A stretch of 64,000 nucleotides of DNA from Rhodovulum euryhalinum (GCF_004342445.1 NZ_SLWW01000004.1:124001-188000), one strand, 5' to 3'; shown: positions 45,313 through 53,645, numbered from the stretch's first letter. Translations and numbers: made by a program. The notes: generated by a model not told the origin, from the sequence alone.

Positions 45313-46497
45313 TCAGCGCCCCAGCGCCTTCATGCCCCGTTCGATCCCCTCCAGCGTCATCGGGACCATCTGTCCCTCGAAGATCTCGCGGATCATGGCG
45401 ATTGACTGGGTATAGCCCCAATGGGCCTCGGGCACCGGGTTGATCCAGAGGTTGTCCGGCCAGTGCGCCCGGGCGCGCTCCAGCCAGAGGCGGCCCGGCT
45501 CGGCATTCCAGTGCTCGCTGGCGCCGCCGGCAAAGGCGATCTCGTAGGGGCTCATGCTGGCGTCGCCGACGAAGATGCACTTGTAGTCCGGCCCGTAGGT
45601 GCGCAGCACTTCGGCGGTGGGGATCACCTCGGACCAGCGGCGGCGGTTGTCGCGCCAGACGCCTTCGTACAGGCAGTTGTGGAAGTAGTGGTATTCCAGG
45701 TGCTTGAATTCCGACCGCGCGGCCGAGAACAGTTCCTGCACCACGCCCACATGGTCGTCCATCGACCCGCCCACGTCGAGAAACAGGATCACCTTGACCG
45801 CGTTGTGCCGCTCGGGCCGGGTCCGGACGTCGAGATAGCCATGGTCAGCGGTCGCGCGGATCGTCTCGTCGAGGTCCAGTTCCTCATGCGCCCCCTGGCG
45901 GGCCCAGCGGCGCAGCCGCTTCAGCGCCACCTTGATGTTGCGCGTGCCCAGTTCCACACTGTCGTCGAGATTGCGGAACTCGCGCCGGTCCCACACCTTG
46001 ACCGCCTTGCGGTGGCGCGAGACGTCCTGGCCGATGCGCACGCCCTCGGGGTTGTAGCCCCAGGCGCCGAAGGGCGAGGTGCCCGCGGTGCCGATCCACT
46101 TGTTGCCGCCCTGATGGCGGCCCTGCTGGTCGCGCAGACGCTCCTTAAGCGCCTCCATCAGCTTGTCGAATCCGCCCAGCGCCTCGATCTCGGCGCGCTC
46201 TTCCTCGGTCAGGTGTTTTTCGGCGAGCTTGCGAAGCCACTCCTCGGGCAGGTCCAGCGCGTCCAGAACGTCCTCGGGGGCGATCTGTTCCAGCCCGCCG
46301 AAACTCTCGGCAAAGGCGCGGTCGAACCGGTCGAGCAGGCGTTCGTCCTTCACCATGGCGGTGCGGGCGAGGTAGTAGAACCCCTCGGCATCATAGGTCA
46401 CGAGCCCGGCCTTCACCCCTTCGAGAAAGCCGAGGAACTCCCGCAGGGAAACGGGAATTCCGGCATCGCGCAGGGTCTGGAAGAACGGCAGGAACAT
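45313..46497 (-). CDS. VWA-domain (CoxE-like) protein
   Basis: A 394-residue cytoplasmic protein. The N-terminal half is charged (KHLTEEERAEIEALGG), and the C-terminal VWA domain has a MIDAS variant DVGGSMDDH (canonical DxSxS; the first Ser is Gly here). CoxE-like proteins work with MoxR AAA+ ATPases as metallochaperone-like complexes. The matching MoxR gene lies 2.9 kb away on the same strand (49361-50197), with other genes between. Confidence 0.9.
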   Translation of the reverse strand: MFLPFFQTLRDAGIPVSLREFLGFLEGVKAGLVTYDAEGFYYLARTAMVKDERLLDRFDRAFAESFGGLEQIAPEDVLDALDLPEEWLRKLAEKHLTEEERAEIEALGGFDKLMEALKERLRDQQGRHQGGNKWIGTAGTSPFGAWGYNPEGVRIGQDVSRHRKAVKVWDRREFRNLDDSVELGTRNIKVALKRLRRWARQGAHEELDLDETIRATADHGYLDVRTRPERHNAVKVILFLDVGGSMDDHVGVVQELFSAARSEFKHLEYHYFHNCLYEGVWRDNRRRWSEVIPTAEVLRTYGPDYKCIFVGDASMSPYEIAFAGGASEHWNAEPGRLWLERARAHWPDNLWINPVPEAHWGYTQSIAMIREIFEGQMVPMTLEGIERGMKALGR

Positions 46498-46577
46498 GGA
46501 CGAAGACTAGGGCGGAAGGGGCGTGCCGGGAAGGGGTTGCAGCAGCCGGGCGCGCGATTTCGCGGTGCGGCCCTGCC

Positions 46578-47939
46578 TCAGCCCGCCCCGCCGGGGGTCA
46601 GTGCCGCGATTTCCTCGATCCGGGTGCGCACCTCGGCGTCCGAGCCGAACCCGTAGCGCGCCCAGCCCAGCGCATCCTCGCGCACGATGCGCGCCTCGCC
46701 CGGACGGCCAAGCGCGTCAAGCGCCCCGGCCTTTATCATCAGCATCGTCGCCAGCAACGAGGCGTTCTGCCCGCGCATCGCCGCGCTGATATTGCGGTTG
46801 ACCAGATCCAGCGCGGTGCGGGCCTGTCCGGCCGACAGCGAGAACGCAGCGAGATGCATCGCCACATGGGCCTCGTGAACCCGCGTGTCGGGCCGCGCGG
46901 CATAGATCTGTCCGGCCCGCAGGAAGGCCGCCAGCGCCACCTCGCCGTCGCGGCCAAGCGACATCCGGCCCAGCGCGAACAGGCTGAAGGCCAGCCGCGA
47001 ATCCTGCCAGCCGCGCGCCTCGGCGATCTGGACGGCGCGTTCCGCGGCGGCCCGGCGGCGCGGCATCGGGGTGGCGGGACCAAGCGCTGTCTCGATCGCG
47101 TCGATCCAGTCGCGGGTGGTGGGCGGGACGGCCGCGCCGGTGCGTCCCTCGCCCCGCGGGTTCAGCCGTGCCAGCAGCCCGGGCAGCACGCGCGCCACCT
47201 CGGCCCGCGTCATCCCCGAGCGCAGGTCGGGCGCGGTGTAGAGGCGCAGGATCAGCATGTCGAAGCCGGTCAGCACCGTATGGAAATTGTCGTCGTTGAA
47301 GACGGAATCGGGCAGCCGGTAAAGGTCGTTCAGCGGGCCGATCGCCTGGGCCAGTTCCTCGTGCAGGCAGTCGCGCACCTCCTGCGGGCTGACATCGCCG
47401 GGCAGGAAGATCGCCACCTCGTCGCGCGTGACCAGCGTGGTCCAGTCCACCGTGCCGGTGCGGCGGGCCTGGCGATACTCGTCCCAGCCCGAGACGCGCG
47501 GCGCGACGAAGCAGGCCGCCTGCGGCACCAGCCGTTGCAACCGGGCCCGGGGCACGACCTCGATCGTCACCTCGGCGGGCCCGTCGGCGCCGACGCGGGT
47601 GATGTCGATCCCCGCCTCTTGCCGCAGGCGCGCCAGCAGCGCGGCAAGGTCCGGGCCCAGGCTGGGCGGCGCGGTCCCGGTCACCCGCACCCGCACCGGC
47701 CCCTCGAAGCGGGACATCACCGCCAGCGGTCGGCCGCTTTCCATCCGGAAGGACAGGTCCAGGAAATCCCGCGCGATCTGGGCGTTCGGGCGCGCCGGCG
47801 CCTCGGGCGCGCGGGCGGCGAAGGTCTTCATCGGCGGCAGCGTGGCGGGCAGGGTCGGCAGGCGGCCCGGCATCTCGGACACCGGGACGGCGCAGGCGGC
47901 AAGCGCAAGGCACGCGGCGACCAGGGCGGAACCGCGCAT
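46578..47939 (-). CDS. DUF2927 lipoprotein
   Basis: A 453-residue protein with a lipoprotein signal, lipobox LAAC and the lipid cysteine at residue 16. The DUF2927 core includes DFLDLSFRMESGRPLAVMSR, RDCLHEELAQAIGPLNDL and SVFNDDNFHTVLTGFDMLIL, with a His-Glu pair that recalls metalloprotease folds (inference). The C-terminal third is helical and TPR-like. Function is unknown. The ATG overlaps the stop of the GNAT gene (TGATG). Confidence 0.85.
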   Translation of the reverse strand: MRGSALVAACLALAACAVPVSEMPGRLPTLPATLPPMKTFAARAPEAPARPNAQIARDFLDLSFRMESGRPLAVMSRFEGPVRVRVTGTAPPSLGPDLAALLARLRQEAGIDITRVGADGPAEVTIEVVPRARLQRLVPQAACFVAPRVSGWDEYRQARRTGTVDWTTLVTRDEVAIFLPGDVSPQEVRDCLHEELAQAIGPLNDLYRLPDSVFNDDNFHTVLTGFDMLILRLYTAPDLRSGMTRAEVARVLPGLLARLNPRGEGRTGAAVPPTTRDWIDAIETALGPATPMPRRRAAAERAVQIAEARGWQDSRLAFSLFALGRMSLGRDGEVALAAFLRAGQIYAARPDTRVHEAHVAMHLAAFSLSAGQARTALDLVNRNISAAMRGQNASLLATMLMIKAGALDALGRPGEARIVREDALGWARYGFGSDAEVRTRIEEIAALTPGGAG

Positions 47940-48391
47940 CAGCGCGGCCCCCTCTGGTACTTGATGAACGGCGTAAGCTGCCCGATCCGGTCATAAAGCG
48001 CGCGCGCCTGCGCATTGTCGGCACTGGTCATCCAGTAGACCGTGGGCACGTCGCGCGACTCTGCCACCGCGTAGACCGCCCGGATCAGCGCCGTGCCGAC
48101 GCCTTTGCCGCGCACGCTGACATCGGAGTAGAGATCCTGAAGGTAGCACACGCCCTCGGGCTTCCAGCAGTGGCGGTGAAAGATGAAATGCACCAGCCCC
48201 ACCGGCCGCCCGCCCATCAGCGCCAGCCGGCAGCCCATGTCCGGGTCGCCCCCGTGCAGCAGCCGCGCAAAGGTCGTCTCGTAGACCTCGGGCGCGACAG
48301 TGGTGTCGTAGAAGTCGAGATAGGCCGTCCACAGCCGCCGCCAGTCGGGCAGGTCCTCGGGGCGGAGCGGACGGACGGTGATATCGGACAA
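47939..48391 (-). CDS. GNAT family N-acetyltransferase
   Basis: A 150-residue acetyltransferase. The acetyl-CoA loop is SVRGKGVGTALIRAVYAVAE, following VCYLQDLYSDV; the C-terminal SADNAQARALYDRIG is typical. No ATG fits well: TTG at 48391 has GAAAGG seven bases upstream and is preferred; an ATG at 48436 lacks a site. The substrate is unknown. The ribosome-binding site sits in one arm of a 10-bp inverted repeat. The gene is divergent from the toxin-antitoxin-like pair. Confidence 0.82.
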   Translation of the reverse strand: MSDITVRPLRPEDLPDWRRLWTAYLDFYDTTVAPEVYETTFARLLHGGDPDMGCRLALMGGRPVGLVHFIFHRHCWKPEGVCYLQDLYSDVSVRGKGVGTALIRAVYAVAESRDVPTVYWMTSADNAQARALYDRIGQLTPFIKYQRGPR

Positions 48392-48398
48392 GGATGGA

Positions 48399-48446
48399 CC
48401 TTTCGCAAGCGGCGCGGGCGTCTGCCCACACCCCATCTTGCGAAAG
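48399..48446 (-). promoter_or_regulatory. Inverted repeat that can mask the GNAT ribosome-binding site
   Basis: CTTTCGCAAG at 48400-48409 and CTTGCGAAAG at 48437-48446 are perfect inverted repeats, 10 bp, 27 bases apart. On the minus strand the 3' arm contains the GAAAGG site of the GNAT gene (48404-48399). A stem here would hide that site. The remaining 48447-48567 holds no gene. Confidence 0.5.
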
Positions 48447-48567
48447 CTGGCGCCCGGGCACAAGGGCGCGGCGCGGGGCGGCTGATTTCGGCGAGCGGCG
48501 TTGCCGCGCTGCCCCGTTGACGTCCCGCCCCCGCACGGGCGAGGGTCGGGGCAGGGCGGGTGCAGTC

Positions 48568-48596
48568 TTGACGAGACTACGCCATTGGCGTATATA
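48568..48596 (+). promoter_or_regulatory. Promoter with embedded operator for the toxin-antitoxin-like pair
   Basis: TTGACG (48568-48573) and TATATA (48591-48596) are 17 bases apart. Inside the spacer TACGCCA-T-TGGCGTA (48578-48592) is a perfect 7-bp inverted repeat that touches the -10 box. The second gene of the pair encodes an XRE-type DNA-binding protein, so autorepression at this site is likely. Confidence 0.8.
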
Positions 48597-48613
48597 TATT
48601 TCGGAACGATGGT

Positions 48614-48961
48614 GTGAAACGGGCGCAGCTTGACTATTTCATCCTGCCGGTGGTGCTGGACGAGGATGCGCCGCATCTGCATCTCGACGAAGGCGACATC
48701 GCGCAAATCGTGACGTTGCTGTTGCGCGATCCGACGGCGGGGGTGGAGACCGCGAAGGGCCTGATCCGGTTCCGCTGGCGCGGCCACGACGTCTATCACC
48801 GGTTCCATATCGGCGATGACGGCATCCGGGTCTACCTGTTCCGCATCAAGCCCGCGCCGCGCCCGCCGAACCGGCTGGCGGCGCTGGCGCCGGCGGCGGG
48901 GCGGATGTCCGAGGCGCTGATCCGCGACAAGGTGAACCGGCTGCTCTACATGGAGGAGTGA
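48614..48961 (+). CDS. Possible RelE/HigB-like toxin, first gene of a two-gene unit
   Basis: A 115-residue protein starting at GTG 48614, with a weak ribosome-binding site. The middle reads LLLRDPTAGVETAKGLIRFR, then YHRFHIGDDGIRVYLFRIKP, which follows the RelE/HigB pattern of helices, a GxRK-like basic strand and a hydrophobic last strand. Similarity is distant, so the toxin call rests mainly on context: a small gene directly before an XRE antitoxin-like gene (2-base gap) under an autoregulatory-looking promoter. The C-terminal tail (SEALIRDKVNRLLYMEE) is unusual. Confidence 0.6.
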   Translation: MKRAQLDYFILPVVLDEDAPHLHLDEGDIAQIVTLLLRDPTAGVETAKGLIRFRWRGHDVYHRFHIGDDGIRVYLFRIKPAPRPPNRLAALAPAAGRMSEALIRDKVNRLLYMEE

Positions 48962-48963
48962 CG

Positions 48964-49317
48964 ATGGCGAAGGCACAGAGGAAACCACGGGCGGACGAGA
49001 CCGCCGGACAGGATTCCGGGCGCGATATGGCGCTCGACGCACTGGCCGAGGCGCAGTTGCGTGCCCACATGTCGGGCGAACTGGCCCTGAGCCCGGTCGC
49101 CGCAATTCCCTATCCGATGATCGACCTGCCGGCGCTGCGCGCGCGGCTGGGGCTGAGCCAGCAGGGATTCGCGGACCGCTTTGGCTTTTCGCTGGGCGCG
49201 CTGCGGAACTGGGAACAGGGACGGCGCCTGCCCGACCGCTCGGCCCGGATCCTGTTGCGCTTCATCGAGCGCGAGCCCCAGACGGCGGCCGAGATCGCGG
49301 CCGAGATGGGCGCCTAG
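48964..49317 (+). CDS. XRE-family antitoxin-like DNA-binding protein
   Basis: A 117-residue protein. The N-terminal 55 residues are polar and probably flexible; the C-terminal half has the HTH LPALRARLGLSQQGFADRFG then FSLGALRNWEQGRRLPDRSA, closing RILLRFIEREPQTAAEIA. The pattern is that of HigA-type antitoxins paired with RelE/HigB toxins. It likely binds the palindrome at 48578-48592 to repress its own operon. The gene is convergent with the MoxR gene. Confidence 0.82.
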   Translation: MAKAQRKPRADETAGQDSGRDMALDALAEAQLRAHMSGELALSPVAAIPYPMIDLPALRARLGLSQQGFADRFGFSLGALRNWEQGRRLPDRSARILLRFIEREPQTAAEIAAEMGA

Positions 49318-49360
49318 GGTCCGGGCCTGCGGCGCACCTGTCCACGGGCCGTGCCCGGCC

Positions 49361-50197
49361 TCAGCCCCGCCGCGCCATGAAGGCCAGCCGCTCGAAGAGC
49401 TGGACATCCTGTTCGTTCTTCAACAGCGCCCCGTGCAGCCGCGGCAGCGCGTTCCGCCCGTCGCGGCGCAGATCCTCGGGCGCCAGATCCTCGGCCAGCA
49501 AGAGCTTCAGCCAGTCCAGCACCTCTGAGGTCGAGGGCCGCTTCTTCAGCCCGTCCATCTGGCGGATCTCGTAGAACTGGGTCAGCGCGGCGTGCAGCAG
49601 ATCCTGCTTGATCCCCGGATGGTGCACCTCGACGATCCGCTTCATCGTGTCCACGTCCGGAAAGCGGATATAGTGGAAGAAGCAGCGCCGGAGAAACGCA
49701 TCGGGCAACTCCTTCTCGTTGTTCGAGGTGATGATCACCACCGGGCGGTGCACCGCCTTGACCGTCTCGCCGGTCTCGTAGACATGGAATTCCATCCGGT
49801 CGAGTTCCTGAAGCAGGTCGTTCGGGAACTCGATATCCGCCTTGTCGACCTCGTCGATCAGCAGCACCACCCGTTCGGGTGCGGCAAAGGCCTGCCACAG
49901 CTTGCCGCGCTTGATGTAGTTGCCGATGTCGTGGACGCGTTCATCGCCAAGCTGGCTGTCGCGCAGCCGACTCACCGCGTCGTATTCGTAAAGCCCCTGC
50001 TGGGCGCGGGTCGTCGACTTGATGTGCCATTCGATAAGCTTCATGCCCAGCGATTGGGCAACCTCGCGGGCAAGCTCGGTCTTGCCGGTGCCGGGCTCGC
50101 CCTTGACCAGCAGCGGGCGTTGCAGCGCGACCGCGGCGTTCACGGCCACCCGCAGGTCGTCCGAGGCCACGTAACTGTCCGTCGAGCTGAAGGCCAT
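49361..50197 (-). CDS. MoxR-family AAA+ ATPase
   Basis: A 278-residue protein starting MAFSSTDSYVASDDLRVAVN. Walker A is GEPGTGKTELA, Walker B VVLLIDEVDKADIEF, sensor 1 VIITSNNEKELPDAFLRRCF. MoxR ATPases act with VWA proteins in chaperone-like or metal-insertion complexes. The CoxE-like VWA gene is nearby on the same strand but not adjacent. It is divergent from dksA. Confidence 0.92.
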   Translation of the reverse strand: MAFSSTDSYVASDDLRVAVNAAVALQRPLLVKGEPGTGKTELAREVAQSLGMKLIEWHIKSTTRAQQGLYEYDAVSRLRDSQLGDERVHDIGNYIKRGKLWQAFAAPERVVLLIDEVDKADIEFPNDLLQELDRMEFHVYETGETVKAVHRPVVIITSNNEKELPDAFLRRCFFHYIRFPDVDTMKRIVEVHHPGIKQDLLHAALTQFYEIRQMDGLKKRPSTSEVLDWLKLLLAEDLAPEDLRRDGRNALPRLHGALLKNEQDVQLFERLAFMARRG

Positions 50198-50387
50198 GCC
50201 AGATCCCCGCCAATTCCGACCGTTTTCCAAGCGACCTTAGCGCCCCTTCACAAACTGGCAAGCGCCATGTATTTGGCCACAACACTAGTGACACGGTGCG
50301 GCGATGGGGCTATAGCCAGCCCCGTGATGTGCCGGGGGAGAGATCGTGATGAAGGAGTTTTCGCCCGGTCCGAATGAGGGAGCAGGG

Positions 50388-50810
50388 ATGAAAGCCGAAG
50401 TTTTCTTGCCCGACGATTACCGTCCTGCGGAAGACGAACCCTTCATGAACGAGCGTCAGCTCGAATACTTCCGCCGCAAGTTGATCGCCTGGAAAAACGA
50501 CATTCTCAACGAAAGCCGCGAAACCCTTGAAGGGCTTCAGGATTCCAGCCGCAACATTCCCGACATCGCCGATCGCGCCAGCGAAGAGACCGACCGCGCG
50601 CTGGAACTTCGCACCCGCGACCGGCAACGCAAGCTGGTGGCAAAGATCGACGCGGCGCTGCGCCGGATCGAGACGGGCGAATACGGCTATTGCGAGGAAA
50701 CCGGCGAGCCGATCTCGCTGAAACGGCTCGACGCGCGCCCGATCGCGACCCTCAGCCTCGAGGCGCAGGAGCGCCACGAACGGCGCGAGCGGGTTCACCG
50801 CGACGACTGA
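50388..50810 (+). CDS. dksA: DksA-type transcription regulator with a single cysteine
   Basis: A 140-residue protein starting MKAEVFLPDDYRPAEDEPFM (good site GAGGGAG upstream). GTG 50346 and ATG 50349 would give longer products. The coiled coil (LEYFRRKLIAWKNDILNESR, EETDRALELRTRDRQRKLV) ends in a tip with the conserved acidic residues NIPDIADRASEE. The zinc-finger region reads GYCEETGEPISLKRLDARPI and keeps only one cysteine of the usual four, like the zinc-independent DksA known from Rhodobacter. It binds RNA polymerase and works with ppGpp. Confidence 0.93.
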   Translation: MKAEVFLPDDYRPAEDEPFMNERQLEYFRRKLIAWKNDILNESRETLEGLQDSSRNIPDIADRASEETDRALELRTRDRQRKLVAKIDAALRRIETGEYGYCEETGEPISLKRLDARPIATLSLEAQERHERRERVHRDD

Positions 50811-50832
50811 AGACCCGGGCAGGGAGAGGCGC

Positions 50833-52029
50833 ATGCCCCTGACTGGGCGCAAGCTAACGATCCTCGGGGCCGGTATCGCCGGCCTCGCGGCCGGGACGGC
50901 CCTTGCCCGGCGCGGTGCCGAGGTTGTGGTGCTGGAACGCGCCGACGCGATCCGCGAGGTGGGCGCCGGCCTTCAGATCAGCCCGAACGGCGTGGCGGTG
51001 CTCAAGGCGCTGGGTCTTGCCGAGCCGCTGGCGGCGCACGGGGTCCGCGGACGGGCGGTGGTGCTGCGCGACTTCCGCGCGGGGCGCGAGGTTCTGCGGC
51101 TGGATCTCACGGCCGGGGCGGGCGCGTATTATTTCATCCACCGGGCGGATCTGATCGAAATGCTGGCGGGCGCCGCGCGCGCGTCCGGGGTTCAGATCCG
51201 GCTTTTGCAGGACATCACCGGGCTCGCGCTCGAGGACGGGCGCGCGCATCTGACCACGGCACAGGGCGCCCATCTCGCTGCCGATGTCCTGATCGGCGCG
51301 GACGGGCTGCATTCGGTGGTGCGCGGCGTGCTGAACGGCCGCACGGCCCCGGCCTTCACCGGGCAGGTGGCCTGGCGCGCGGTGGTGCCGGCCACGGGGC
51401 CGGTCGCGCCGGTGGCCCATGTTTTCATGGGGCCGGGACGGCATCTGGTGCATTATCCGCTCAGGGGCGGCGAGGTCATCAACATCGTCGCCGTCGAGGA
51501 ACGCGAGACCTGGGCCGACGAGGGCTGGAACCACGACGACGACCCCGGCCACCTGCGCCGTGCCTTTGCCGGGTTCGGCGGCGGTGTGCCCGAACTTCTG
51601 TCCCGGGTGGAACGGGTCAATCTGTGGGGGCTCTTCCGCCATCCCGTCGCCGAGTGCTGGCACAGGGGCCCCGCGGCGATCCTGGGGGACGCGGCGCACC
51701 CGACCTTGCCCTTCCTGGCCCAGGGGGCGAACATGGCGCTCGAGGATGCCTGGGTGCTGGCGGCCTGCCTGGAACGGCACCGCGATACGGAAACGGCATT
51801 TGCCGCCTACCAGGCCGAACGCCGCCCGCGCACGATCAAGATCGTCGAAATGGCCACCAGGAACGCGCGGAACTATCACCTGAGCTTTCCGCCGCTGCGC
51901 GCCGCGGCCCATGCCGCGCTGCGCCTGGGCGGCGTGCTTGCGCCCGGCGGACCGCTGAAACGCTTTGACTGGGTCTACGCCCATGACGTGGCCGCCCGCC
52001 ACCCGCTGACCGCCGCGCCGATGCCCTGA
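50833..52029 (+). CDS. FAD-dependent monooxygenase (salicylate-hydroxylase-like)
   Basis: A 398-residue flavoprotein. The FAD-binding motifs are GAGIAGLAAGTALARRGAEV (Rossmann), VLIGADGLHSVVRG (DG motif) and GDAAHPTLPFLAQGANMALE (GD motif). Together with GAGLQISPNGVAVLKALG this matches group A flavin monooxygenases that hydroxylate aromatic acids. The substrate is unknown. It starts 23 bases after dksA and is followed by the dispersed repeat. Confidence 0.87.
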   Translation: MPLTGRKLTILGAGIAGLAAGTALARRGAEVVVLERADAIREVGAGLQISPNGVAVLKALGLAEPLAAHGVRGRAVVLRDFRAGREVLRLDLTAGAGAYYFIHRADLIEMLAGAARASGVQIRLLQDITGLALEDGRAHLTTAQGAHLAADVLIGADGLHSVVRGVLNGRTAPAFTGQVAWRAVVPATGPVAPVAHVFMGPGRHLVHYPLRGGEVINIVAVEERETWADEGWNHDDDPGHLRRAFAGFGGGVPELLSRVERVNLWGLFRHPVAECWHRGPAAILGDAAHPTLPFLAQGANMALEDAWVLAACLERHRDTETAFAAYQAERRPRTIKIVEMATRNARNYHLSFPPLRAAAHAALRLGGVLAPGGPLKRFDWVYAHDVAARHPLTAAPMP

Positions 52030-52046
52030 GGCGCGCGGACACGCAG

Positions 52047-52101
52047 CTTCTTCTTGGTGCAAATACTCCCGCCGGAGGCACCGCGCCCGGAACGGGCGCG
52101 G
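52047..52101. repeat. Second copy of the CTTCTTCTTGG repeat with hairpin
   Basis: CTTCTTCTTGGTGCAAATAC followed by TCCC at 52047 differs from the copy at 3874 by a few bases in the middle. A perfect 9-bp hairpin CCGCGCCCG-GAA-CGGGCGCGG follows at 52081-52101. As at 3.9 kb, it lies between convergent genes. Confidence 0.7.
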
Positions 52102-52124
52102 CCCGCGGCCGCGTCGACCGGATC

Positions 52125-52907
52125 TCAGGCGTCGAGCGTCACCCAGACCGGAACATGGTCCGAGGGTTTGTCGCGGCCGCGGATTTCGGCCTCGATATGG
52201 CAATCCGTCATCAGGTCGGCGGCCTGGGGTGTCAGCAGCATGTGGTCGATGCGGATGCCATCATTGCGGTTCCAGGCGCCCGCCTGATAATCCCAGAACG
52301 AGTAGTGCCCTGGGCCCTGCACCCGTGCGCGGAATGCCTCGGTGAAGCCCAGGTTCACGATCCGCCGGAAGGCCGCCCGGGTGTCCGGCAGCGCCAGCGC
52401 GTCGCTGCGCCATGCTTCGGGGCGGGCGCAGTCCTCGTCCTGGGGGATGACGTTGTAATCGCCCGCCATGACCGCGGGGTCCTCGGCGGCCAGCAGGTCG
52501 CGCGCGCGGGTCTCCAGCCGCGCCATCCAGGCCAGCTTGTAGTCGTATTTCGGCCCCGGCGCCGGATTGCCGTTCGGCAGGTAGAGGCAGCACAGCCGCA
52601 CCGTGCGCCGGTTGCCGGTGACGGTCGCCTCGATCCAGCGTGCCTGTTCGTCCGCGTCGTCGCCCGGCAGGCCGCGCGTCACGTCCTCGATCGGGCGCCG
52701 CGACAGGATCGCGACGCCGTTGAAGCCCTTCTGGCCGTGGGTTTCCACGTTGTAGCCGCGCTCTTCGAACGGCTCGCGCGGAAAGGTGTCGTCGGTTGAC
52801 TTGATTTCCTGCAACAGCGCCACGTCCGGTGCGGCCTCATCCAGCCAGCCCAGCACCGTTTCGATCCGCGCCTTGACGCCGTTTATGTTGAAGGTCGCGA
52901 TCCGCAT
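52125..52907 (-). CDS. xth: Exodeoxyribonuclease III
   Basis: A 260-residue EEP-family nuclease starting MRIATFNINGVKARIETVLG. Catalytic landmarks are LLQEIKS (Glu), GDYNVIPQDED (Asp-Asn), and KPSDHVPVWVTL (Asp-His), with NDGIRIDHMLL. It acts on AP sites and 3'-blocked DNA in base excision repair. The length is normal. It lies upstream of the cytochrome genes on the same strand but separated by 87 bases. Confidence 0.93.
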   Translation of the reverse strand: MRIATFNINGVKARIETVLGWLDEAAPDVALLQEIKSTDDTFPREPFEERGYNVETHGQKGFNGVAILSRRPIEDVTRGLPGDDADEQARWIEATVTGNRRTVRLCCLYLPNGNPAPGPKYDYKLAWMARLETRARDLLAAEDPAVMAGDYNVIPQDEDCARPEAWRSDALALPDTRAAFRRIVNLGFTEAFRARVQGPGHYSFWDYQAGAWNRNDGIRIDHMLLTPQAADLMTDCHIEAEIRGRDKPSDHVPVWVTLDA

Positions 52908-52994
52908 CCGCCGCCTGCCCCCGTTCCCGTCACCTGCCGGGACTATCCCCGGACGGGCCGGGGATGTCCATGGCGGGCGCCGCGGTTGTTGCGA

Positions 52995-53642
52995 TCACAG
53001 GTCCTTGCGGACGGACTTCTTGCCGGTGATCATCGGGCGGACGAGGTTCTCGCCCTTCCACTTGTTGTAGAATCCGATGGCCGCGACATGCAGCGCCACG
53101 ATCGCCAGCACCGCCCAGCCCAGAATCGCGTGCCAGGACAGCGCCGTGCGCGCGGCATCCGTGCCGACATATTCCGCAAGCGGGCCCACGTTGATGTAGT
53201 CCTCGGGATCGGCGAACAGTCCCGTGGCGGCCTGCACGGCGATCAGGCCCAGGATGATGAACACGAAAAGCCCGCCCAGCGGGTTGTGCCCGGGCCAGTA
53301 GCTGGGCTTGCGATGGAACATGTGGCCAAGATATTTTGCTATCGGGACAGGGCCGTAGATGAAGCTGCCAAAGCGCGCATTGCGGGGGCCGACAAAGCCC
53401 CAGACGGCGCGGAACGCCAGCAGGCCCAGAACCGCGTAGCCGAACCAGAAATGCAGCGTCATCACGTCGGGGCCGAACTGTCCCAGAAGCCACGCCCCGG
53501 TGACGGCGATTGCCAGCGACCAGTGGAACAGCCGCAGAAGCGGATCCCAAACCCTGACGGTTTCGATTTCGACCCGGCGTTCGTTATCGGCCCGGGCGGT
53601 CTCGCCGCCCGGGCCGGCACCGGTGGTGCCCGTATCCTTCAT
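52995..53642 (-). CDS. Cytochrome b561-domain membrane protein
   Basis: A 215-residue membrane protein with four hydrophobic segments, the first holding LFHWSLAIAVTGAWLL. Histidines in FHW, MTLHFWFGY, SWHAILGWA and IVALHVAAIG are placed to ligate two b-type haems. It starts four bases from the cytochrome c' gene, so the pair probably passes electrons between the quinone pool and the periplasmic cytochrome (inference). Confidence 0.88.
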   Translation of the reverse strand: MKDTGTTGAGPGGETARADNERRVEIETVRVWDPLLRLFHWSLAIAVTGAWLLGQFGPDVMTLHFWFGYAVLGLLAFRAVWGFVGPRNARFGSFIYGPVPIAKYLGHMFHRKPSYWPGHNPLGGLFVFIILGLIAVQAATGLFADPEDYINVGPLAEYVGTDAARTALSWHAILGWAVLAIVALHVAAIGFYNKWKGENLVRPMITGKKSVRKDL

Positions 53643-53645
53643 CGA

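Noticed and set aside
47939-49105. A 388-codon version of the GNAT protein reaching across the toxin-antitoxin-like genes
   Set aside because: Only the last 150 codons match the GNAT fold; the extension is antisense to the plus-strand pair and its promoter.
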